7,302 nt of DNA. Source: an uncultured Alphaproteobacteria bacterium (lineage in GTDB: Bacteria > Pseudomonadota > Alphaproteobacteria > CAKMZR01). Shown piece by piece: positions 1 to 4,742 of the stretch; position 1 is the stretch's first letter; each line of letters opens with the position of its first letter. The notes below the pieces were generated by a model. The model did no database searches and was not told the origin of the DNA. It worked only from the letters and a program-made list of their open reading frames with translations. Location of the stretch: NCBI GenBank assembly GCA_929200455.1, contig CAKMZR010000079.1, positions 1-7,302 of the forward strand. The letters are read 5' to 3'. The position numbers were made by a program, and so were the translations under genes.

Positions 1-87
1 CGCACCATGACAGAAAAACTTGAAAAGAAAAAATACGATCCAAAGGTCCGTAAGCATGTTCTCTTTCGGGAGGCAAAAATTAAATAA
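1..87 (+). CDS. rpmG: 50S ribosomal protein L33, C-terminal part (5' truncated)
   Basis: Reading frame 1 from the first base gives 28 residues ending in a TAA at 85-87. The protein ends VRKHVLFREAKIK, which is the typical L33 C-terminus (E. coli ends VRQHVIYKEAKIK), and the preceding RTMTEKLEKKKYDP resembles alphaproteobacterial L33. L33 is a small, basic component of the large ribosomal subunit, usually about 55 residues, so roughly the first half lies upstream of the window. No hairpin followed by a T-run is visible after the stop, so its transcript may continue toward hemC, or a terminator may be Rho-dependent. The codon use here is purine-rich and Lys-rich, unlike the C-rich heme genes downstream. 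The identification rests on motif recognition over a short stretch but is highly specific. Confidence 0.93.
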   Translation, partial: RTMTEKLEKKKYDPKVRKHVLFREAKIK

Positions 88-242
88 CCCCTCTTTCACC
101 TGCACCCCCGGCCCAAAAATCCTCCGGCCCGAAAACCCCAGAGAAATTCTCACCTCAACCCCACCAAACCCGTATACCCCATCTTTAATACCTCAGAGAG
201 ATGACAAGGTAGAGCTCTCGGGCCCTTCAATCTTCTTGCTCC

Positions 243-1268
243 ATGAACACAACTCTTACCATCGGAACTAGAGAATCTCCTCTCGCTCTCCTGCAAACCC
301 AAAGAGTTGTAGATGCTCTCACCCTCCTAGGGTTCAAAAGCCGCATCGTCCCCATAAAAACAAAAGCAGACCGCTTCCTAGACAAACCTCTCGTCGACAT
401 CGGCGGAAAAGCACTCTTCTCACGAGAACTCGACCAAGGACTCATTTCCCAATCCCTCGACCTTTGCGTACACTCCCTCAAAGACCTCGAAGCAGAACTT
501 CATCCAGACCTCCACATCATCGCTACTCTCAAAAGAGACAACCCCTATGACGTGTGCGTCCTAAAACCATCAGACACGCCAAAAACCCCAACACCTCCCG
601 AACTTTTATGGCCCTTCCTGCCAAAACACGCCGTCGTCGGAACATGTGCTCCCAGAAGAAAAGCGTTCCTCCTCCATCATCGACCAGACCTCACAATCCT
701 ACCCCTACGCGGCAATATCCAAAAACGACTCGAAACCCTTCACCAACAAAATCTCGACGCCATCATCATCGCAAAAGCCGCCCTCGATAGACTCAACCTC
801 AACCTCCCTCAAAGCTACACACTCAAACCAGAACTCATGCTGCCCGCGTGTTCTCAAGGAGTCATCGCCGTCGTCTCCCGCAAAAACGCCTTCCCATCCC
901 CCTACCACAACCCCGAAATCTCATCACCCCTTGCTCCCCTAAACCATACAACCACAGCCCTCTCATCTCGCGCAGAAAGAATGAGCCTCTCCCTACTCGG
1001 TTGTTCTTGCCAAAGCCCCGTTGCCGCCTTCGCTTACAAAAAAAATCAAAACCTACACCTATCTTCTGCCATCCTCTCTCCACAAGGAAACGAAATCTAT
1101 CAAGAGTCCTCCTCCCAACCCCTCCTCGAAAAACCTGAAAACCTACCCGAAAACCTAGGCGAAACAGTCGGACAGAAACTCCTACACTCACTCCCAAATT
1201 CCCTCATCTCTCAACTCAACCTCACACCCAGAACAACCTCAAAAACAACCTCTAAAACACTCTTATGA
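243..1268 (+). CDS. hemC: Porphobilinogen deaminase (hydroxymethylbilane synthase)
   Basis: This cytosolic enzyme polymerises four porphobilinogens into hydroxymethylbilane, using a covalently bound dipyrromethane cofactor. Visible family motifs in the 341 residues are GTRESPLALLQ (8-18), DIGGKALFSRE (52-62), VHSLKD with the catalytic Asp at 81, a PRR at 137-139, LRGNIQKRL at 155-163, and NHTTTAL...RAER near 234-246. The cofactor-binding Cys is expected at 256 in GCSCQSPVA. Length is above the usual ~310 because of a few extra residues near 215-230 and a low-complexity Thr/Ser/Lys tail after ~328. Some normally conserved positions differ: PACSQG replaces the usual PA-x-GQG, and VGTCAPRR replaces VGTSSLRR. 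ATG 243 is the first usable start, because an in-frame TAG lies at 210-212. No Shine-Dalgarno is evident. The 155 bp upstream hold no recognisable gene. The stop overlaps the hemD start by four bases. Confidence 0.95.
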   Translation: MNTTLTIGTRESPLALLQTQRVVDALTLLGFKSRIVPIKTKADRFLDKPLVDIGGKALFSRELDQGLISQSLDLCVHSLKDLEAELHPDLHIIATLKRDNPYDVCVLKPSDTPKTPTPPELLWPFLPKHAVVGTCAPRRKAFLLHHRPDLTILPLRGNIQKRLETLHQQNLDAIIIAKAALDRLNLNLPQSYTLKPELMLPACSQGVIAVVSRKNAFPSPYHNPEISSPLAPLNHTTTALSSRAERMSLSLLGCSCQSPVAAFAYKKNQNLHLSSAILSPQGNEIYQESSSQPLLEKPENLPENLGETVGQKLLHSLPNSLISQLNLTPRTTSKTTSKTLL

Positions 1269-2023
1269 ATACTTCCAACACCTGCATCCTCGTCACAAGA
1301 CCCAGAGCCGAATCGCTACAAATCCAAAAAGACCTCAACGCAAAAGGATACCGCGTCATCCAAGCCCCTCTCCTCACCATCAAACCCTTCCTGCAAAAAC
1401 CCCTAGAAGGTGAACTCCCCGCAACCATTCAAGGTTGGATCTTCTCCTCCTCAAACGGTGTCCTTCACACAAAAAGAGTCTTCTCACACCACCCCCTCTT
1501 CTCCTCCATTTGGTCACACCAAAGCGCCATCGCCGTCGGACCCACAACCGCTCAAGCCCTCAAAACCTCAGGATTCTCTCGCGTCATCGTCGCCCAACCC
1601 CACAACAGCGACGGACTCTTCCAAGCCGCAATCGACACCTTCGAACCCGATAGAGGCACCGTCATCCACCCCGGAAATCTACACGCCATAGGACGCATCG
1701 TCGAACGGCTTCAACAAAAAAATCTCGACGCACGCCACATACCCCTCTACCACACACAATCCCTCCCAGCCCTACCCTCCCACGTCATCCGCGCCTTCCG
1801 CGACCACACACTCACACACATCATGCTCTTCTCCATCCAAACCGCACAAACCCTTCTCCAACTCGTCAAAAAACACGAAATCTCTCACCTGCTGTCCTGC
1901 TGCTCTTGCCTTTGCCTAAGCCACGCCATCAAAGACATCGTCCAAGAACTCCCTTGGAAAGAACATGCCGTCGCCAAAAATCCCCTCTACCACGACATGT
2001 GCGAACTCCTGCCGAAATTCTAG
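1265..2023 (+). CDS. hemD: Uroporphyrinogen-III synthase
   Basis: This enzyme cyclises hydroxymethylbilane to uroporphyrinogen III with inversion of ring D, directly after HemC in the pathway. The 252-residue length is normal for the family, whose sequences are weakly conserved. Recognisable elements are the N-terminal ILVTRPRAES (8-17), the APLLTIKP strand region (34-41), a WIFSSSNGV block (58-66) matching the family's (F/W)TSxNGV, IAVGPTTAQAL (89-99), a Ser-Asp-Gly-Leu region (115-118), and VIHPGN (133-138), corresponding to the usual ...GN/GE segment of the second lobe. The start ATG overlaps the hemC stop as ATGA, which suggests translational coupling. There is no Shine-Dalgarno. An unusual cysteine cluster (Cys 212, 213, 215, 217) replaces the single Cys/Ser often seen near this position. 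Confidence comes from the motifs together with the hemC neighbour. Confidence 0.9.
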   Translation: MNTSNTCILVTRPRAESLQIQKDLNAKGYRVIQAPLLTIKPFLQKPLEGELPATIQGWIFSSSNGVLHTKRVFSHHPLFSSIWSHQSAIAVGPTTAQALKTSGFSRVIVAQPHNSDGLFQAAIDTFEPDRGTVIHPGNLHAIGRIVERLQQKNLDARHIPLYHTQSLPALPSHVIRAFRDHTLTHIMLFSIQTAQTLLQLVKKHEISHLLSCCSCLCLSHAIKDIVQELPWKEHAVAKNPLYHDMCELLPKF

Positions 2024-2120
2024 ATTTTTCCTCCTCCTTCATGTAGGATCACAATAACTCAGTTCAAAAATATTCTCCCACCCAGCCACGCCCAAAACCC
2101 ATATCCTCACGCACGCTTCC

Positions 2121-3128
2121 ATGAACCCTCCCAAAACACCCAAAAAATCCGCCAAAAAAACACAACCCTCCCCCACGTCTTCTCAAGACATCCCTTCCCA
2201 AGCCAATCCGCAAAATACGCTCCCCAAAGAAACACCGCCCCCTCACGCCAAAACCAAAATAGGTACCCTCATCTTCTTCCAACTCCTCTTCTCCTTCTCC
2301 CTCATAACCCTCTTCATCGCAGGAATCCTCTTCCAAGACGTTTGGGAACCTCCCCTCAGAAAAACGCTCAATCTCCCCAGTCCCCAATCTCAAAACCAAG
2401 AACATATCCAACAAACCCTCAATACCCTCCTCTCTCCCTACGCATCCTCTCAACAAAAAATAGAAAAAAATCTCAACACCATCACCAGCACCATCTCCGG
2501 CCAAAATCAACAACTCCATCGTGAACTCCTCCTCGCAAATATCCGACTCCTCAACCTCTCCCTGCACCAAAAAAACACAGAATCTTCCCAAGACCCTAGC
2601 CTCATACCCAGCCTCTCTCGTCTTGACACACAAAACCTCCTGAATCTGTCCGTCCTCGATCCCTACCAAAAACCCAACTTCCTTTCCTCCTCCCTCCTCG
2701 CACATGCATGGCAAAAACAAGTCTCCTGCCCCCGCAACACCCCCGCGACACCCCCTCCTCCAAAACCCAAAAACCAAAGCCGAGACAAGGCCCCAGAACC
2801 TGAAACCTCCTCCTTTTGGACATACCTAACCCAATCCTTCAAAAATATTGTCCAAATTACACCCATTGAACCGTCCCCCTCTACACACGCCCCCGCCCCG
2901 GCCACGCCCTCAGCAGCCTCCCAAACCCAAACATGCGTCCTCTGGCATACCCAAATCGCTTCCCTCTTGAAAAATCATCAACTCCAAAAAGCTCTCGACA
3001 CCCTCGCTACACCCCCCCATAACCTCAAAATCGACACCAACCCCTGGACAGAACACATCAAAACCCTCATCTCCCTAGACACCCAAACCCAAGAATGGCT
3101 ACGCCTTCTCGATTCCCCCGCTCCATAA
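2121..3128 (+). CDS. mic60: Mitofilin/Mic60-like inner-membrane protein of the heme operon
   Basis: The 335-residue protein has a Pro/Lys/Ser-rich basic cytoplasmic N-terminus (1-47) and one strong transmembrane helix at about 48-71. A periplasmic Gln/Asn/Leu-rich helical, possibly coiled-coil, region follows at about 90-150, then a Pro-rich low-complexity linker (~205-230), and a C-terminal segment (~230-333). The C-terminus contains SFWTYLTQSFKNIVQI and a LLKNHQLQKALDTL helix followed by a conserved-type Trp-Thr-Glu-His segment, which resembles the end of bacterial mitofilin proteins (Trp...Val-Arg, then Gly-Asp-Leu-x-x-Ala-like helices). The position between hemD and hemY is the known location of alphaproteobacterial Mic60, which has been linked to intracytoplasmic membrane shaping. 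The gap after hemD is 97 bp with no clear promoter or Shine-Dalgarno, and hemY begins 33 bp later. It is shorter and more low-complexity than many homologues. Function is inferred from synteny and architecture. The alternative is a generic single-pass HemX-like membrane protein. Confidence 0.75.
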   Translation: MNPPKTPKKSAKKTQPSPTSSQDIPSQANPQNTLPKETPPPHAKTKIGTLIFFQLLFSFSLITLFIAGILFQDVWEPPLRKTLNLPSPQSQNQEHIQQTLNTLLSPYASSQQKIEKNLNTITSTISGQNQQLHRELLLANIRLLNLSLHQKNTESSQDPSLIPSLSRLDTQNLLNLSVLDPYQKPNFLSSSLLAHAWQKQVSCPRNTPATPPPPKPKNQSRDKAPEPETSSFWTYLTQSFKNIVQITPIEPSPSTHAPAPATPSAASQTQTCVLWHTQIASLLKNHQLQKALDTLATPPHNLKIDTNPWTEHIKTLISLDTQTQEWLRLLDSPAP

Positions 3129-3161
3129 GCAATTCCCCAGCCCCTTAACCAAAAAAATCTC

Positions 3162-4436
3162 ATGATTCGACTCCTCGTCTTCCTACTGCAAATCGCCTCC
3201 CTCGTCATCGCCTTCTTGTTTCTTCGCACCACAGCCGGCATGACTTCTTTCGTATGGGACTCCTGGAAAATCGAAATCCATACCTCCTTCGTCGTCCTCG
3301 GAATCCTCCTCCTCCTCTTCCTCGCTATGTGGATCGTCTCCCTTTGGTTTTCTTGGCAGCGGTTTTTTGACCGTCGGAAACTCCTCAACCAACAAAAACA
3401 ATCCCAACGCGTCCTTGATCTCCTCCTCCTCACACGAGAACACGACCTCAAAGGACTCAACTGCCAACCCCTCCTCAAAGAAAGCCTCTCCCTAAGCGAA
3501 AAACACCCCTATACCGCCCTCGTCCAAGCAGAACAAACCCTCAAAAAAGGCAACCTCGCCGCCGCAGAACAAGAATTCTTATCCCTACTCTCACACAAAA
3601 AAACCGCTCTGCCGGCACGAGTCGGCCTCTTCAACATCGCCATAGAACAACAAAAGCCTCATGACGTGTTTGCATGGGGTCAAGAAATCCTCAGTAGTGC
3701 CCCTCAGGCTCCCTTCGTCCATGAAAACCTCCTCAGAGCATGTCAGGAATCCCCAGAACTCTCCCAAATTTATGCCAAAAAAATTGCAACCCTCCTCAAA
3801 CCCAAAACCCTCGCAGAACACAAAAACTTAAGAAACCTCTATAGCGAATGGCTCATGGATCAATCCCGACAAAAAACCCTCTCCGCAAACCCCGCAAAAA
3901 AAAATCAAAAAGAAGCCATCGATCTCGCCGCAAAAGCCTTCAAAATCAATCCCCATCACCTCTCCTTCGAACGCATGGTGCGAAGCCTCGTCGAAAGCAA
4001 AAACCCTCGCCACCTCAAAAAAGCAAGCAACCTCATCGCCTCCCATTGGGACTCTTTTGCGTCCCTCACCCTCGCCAGACTCTACCGCGACACCATCCTC
4101 GAACATATTCCTCCCCTCCAAAGACTCACAGAACTGCGAAAACTCGTCTCTGCACACCAAAATCAAGAAGAATGGGTCCAAGCCACAGGCGATATCATCC
4201 TTGCTGAAACCCTCATCATAAACGGAATCAATGGTGAAGCCCTCGCCCTACTCCAATCCTTCCAAAAAAAATACCCCCTCCAACACCAAGAAACCCTCGC
4301 AACACTCCTAGAACAACTTCAAGACGCTCAACCCAAAAAAAAATCAAAAATTTCTCCACCCGACCCTCTCAAAATACCCCCAGATGTCCCTTTGCAAATC
4401 CCTCAAAACAAACAACACAAAAAAAACACCTCCTGA
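3162..4436 (+). CDS. hemY: HemY-type TPR membrane protein
   Basis: This is the HemY_N/TPR protein found at the end of proteobacterial hemCD operons, not the protoporphyrinogen oxidase that is also called HemY. The 424 residues begin with two transmembrane helices (about 3-22 and 42-64). They are separated by a loop with TSFVWDSWKIEIHTS, which fits the family pattern Trp-x-x-Trp-x-Ile-Glu-Thr-Ser. A basic segment with FDRRKLL (69-75) follows. The rest is a helical TPR-like domain, with recognisable pairs such as YTALVQAEQTLKKGNLAAAEQEF (~117-139) and the following ALPARVGLFNIAIE helix. The C-terminal ~35 residues are a Lys/Pro/Gln-rich, probably disordered tail. The molecular role is not settled; it is thought to organise or assist late heme-pathway enzymes at the membrane. 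It is somewhat short for alphaproteobacterial members. No intrinsic terminator is visible after the stop. Confidence 0.9.
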   Translation: MIRLLVFLLQIASLVIAFLFLRTTAGMTSFVWDSWKIEIHTSFVVLGILLLLFLAMWIVSLWFSWQRFFDRRKLLNQQKQSQRVLDLLLLTREHDLKGLNCQPLLKESLSLSEKHPYTALVQAEQTLKKGNLAAAEQEFLSLLSHKKTALPARVGLFNIAIEQQKPHDVFAWGQEILSSAPQAPFVHENLLRACQESPELSQIYAKKIATLLKPKTLAEHKNLRNLYSEWLMDQSRQKTLSANPAKKNQKEAIDLAAKAFKINPHHLSFERMVRSLVESKNPRHLKKASNLIASHWDSFASLTLARLYRDTILEHIPPLQRLTELRKLVSAHQNQEEWVQATGDIILAETLIINGINGEALALLQSFQKKYPLQHQETLATLLEQLQDAQPKKKSKISPPDPLKIPPDVPLQIPQNKQHKKNTS

Positions 4437-4440
4437 CATC

Positions 4441-4469
4441 TTGCCTCTCTCTTGCCAACACTCTATAAA
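4441..4469 (+). promoter_or_regulatory. Candidate sigma70-type promoter for hppA-fabI
   Basis: A -35-like TTGCCT (4441-4446) is separated by exactly 17 bp from a -10-like TATAAA (4464-4469), which differs from TATAAT at one position. It starts only five bases after the hemY stop. Transcription would begin around 4476, giving hppA a leader of roughly 265 nt that would contain the repeats and hairpins described below. The -35 match is only moderate (4 of 6), so this is a good candidate rather than a demonstrated promoter. Confidence 0.5.
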
Positions 4470-4486
4470 GAACTTGTTGGGGGCAA
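4452..4486. promoter_or_regulatory. Inverted repeat overlapping the candidate promoter
   Basis: CCAACA (4455-4460) is the reverse complement of TGTTGG (4475-4480). The arms extend with TTG (4452-4454) against CAA (4484-4486) across a three-G bulge. The arms flank the candidate -10 box, one inside the promoter spacer and one at the expected transcription start. This placement would suit a dimeric repressor. No T-run follows, so it does not look like an intrinsic terminator for hemY. It could also be a chance dyad. Confidence 0.35.
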
Positions 4487-4529
4487 AGAAGAAGGGAATA
4501 TCCCAATATCCGTCCGAGCCCTTGTTTGG

Positions 4530-4628
4530 GGCTTATCTTTATAAGGACACGCCTTGATCTCGGTCTTGAAGACCTATTCCTAGGCTTACCTTTATAAAGA
4601 CACGCCTTGGACTTGGTCTCGAAAGTCC
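4530..4628 (+). repeat. Two imperfect tandem repeats, 53-bp period
   Basis: Unit A starts at 4530 and unit B at 4583. Over the first 27 bases they match at 25 positions (GGCTTA-y-CTTTATAA-r-GACACGCCTTG), and over 45 bases at 36. The shared core contains CTTTATAAAG, a perfect 10-bp palindrome in B (4590-4599) that is one base off in A, followed by GACACGCCTTG. The second halves differ, but each can form a 6-bp hairpin with different partners: in A GGTCTT with AAGACC (4562-4574), in B GGACTT with AAGTCC (4609-4628). A weaker resemblance to the core (CTATAAAGAAC) occurs at 4463-4473 inside the candidate promoter. Confidence 0.8.
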
Positions 4629-4647
4629 GTGACGGATATATTTCTCA

Positions 4648-4677
4648 GGAGACGTAGACCTCAAGGTCATCGTCTCT
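4648..4677 (+). other. Strong hairpin in the hppA leader
   Basis: GAGACG (4649-4654) pairs with CGTCTC (4671-4676), and G4648 can also pair with T4677 as G-U. A symmetric 2x2 internal loop (TA opposite AT) follows, then GACC (4657-4660) pairs with GGTC (4665-4668) around a TCAA tetraloop. That makes ten Watson-Crick pairs. The nearest T-run starts about 27 nt downstream, too far for a standard intrinsic terminator. It sits about 50 nt before the hppA Shine-Dalgarno. Confidence 0.65.
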
Positions 4678-4726
4678 GCAACCGTACTTCTTTGCCTTCT
4701 CTCTTTTGTTTTTTATTTCTATCCAT

Positions 4727-4732
4727 AAAAGG
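4727..4732 (+). promoter_or_regulatory. Shine-Dalgarno deciding the hppA start
   Basis: AAAAGG ends 10 nt before ATG 4743. The upstream in-frame GTG at 4629 lies inside the arm of the long-range stem and has no comparable site, and it would add an Arg-rich stretch foreign to the family. The site therefore supports ATG 4743. Confidence 0.7.
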
Positions 4733-4742
4733 TTTGGTTTCT

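Larger units (their letters stand above)
4476..4742 (+). promoter_or_regulatory. Candidate structured 5' leader of hppA
   Basis: This gene-free region lies between the candidate start of transcription and the chosen hppA start. ATATCCGTC (4506-4514) is perfectly complementary to GACGGATAT (4631-4639), giving a 9-bp stem that encloses ~116 nt. Inside are AGCCC (4517-4521) pairing with GGGCT (4529-4533), a GGTCTT/AAGACC palindrome at 4562-4574, and GGACTT (4609-4614) pairing with AAGTCC (4623-4628), so a closed multibranch fold is possible. A second hairpin follows at 4648-4677, then a pyrimidine-rich stretch with a T-run at about 4704-4718 and the Shine-Dalgarno. No ATG occurs in the region before the hppA start. 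I do not recognise it as a known riboswitch or RNA family. It could be a cis-regulatory RNA, a small RNA, or a mobile palindromic repeat element. Confidence 0.45.

Noticed and set aside
20..271. 83-codon open frame over the rpmG-hemC gap
   Set aside because: It is out of frame with both the recognised L33 end and hemC, runs across both genes, and its protein is low complexity without any family resemblance.
1233..1257. Short direct repeat (acaacctc-aaaa twice) at the end of hemC
   Set aside because: It is a 12-13 bp repeat giving a TTSK-TTSK tail in a low-complexity C-terminal extension, so slippage is a sufficient explanation.
2064..2777. 237-codon open frame on the minus strand, and other long minus-strand frames opposite the heme and hppA genes
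   Set aside because: They lie opposite genes with clear homology and encode Gly/Glu/Asp/Phe/Val-rich sequences expected from reading a C-rich strand backwards. No ribosome-binding sites or family motifs were seen.
4452..4486. Intrinsic terminator of hemY
   Set aside because: The inverted repeat has a 14-nt loop, a bulge and is followed by an A/G-rich stretch rather than a T-run.
4530..4628. CRISPR array
   Set aside because: There are only two units, the similarity runs into the would-be spacer, and no cas genes are nearby.
4648..4718. Intrinsic terminator or attenuator formed by the 4648-4677 hairpin and the T-run near 4704-4718
   Set aside because: The T-run starts about 27 nt after the stem instead of directly next to it, so the standard mechanism does not fit, though a processed 3' end is not excluded.
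4629..4742. GTG-initiated N-terminal extension of hppA by 38 residues
   Set aside because: It begins inside the long-range stem, has no Shine-Dalgarno, encodes an Arg-rich stretch not seen in the family, and ATG 4743 has a well-spaced AAAAGG and starts the expected first membrane helix.
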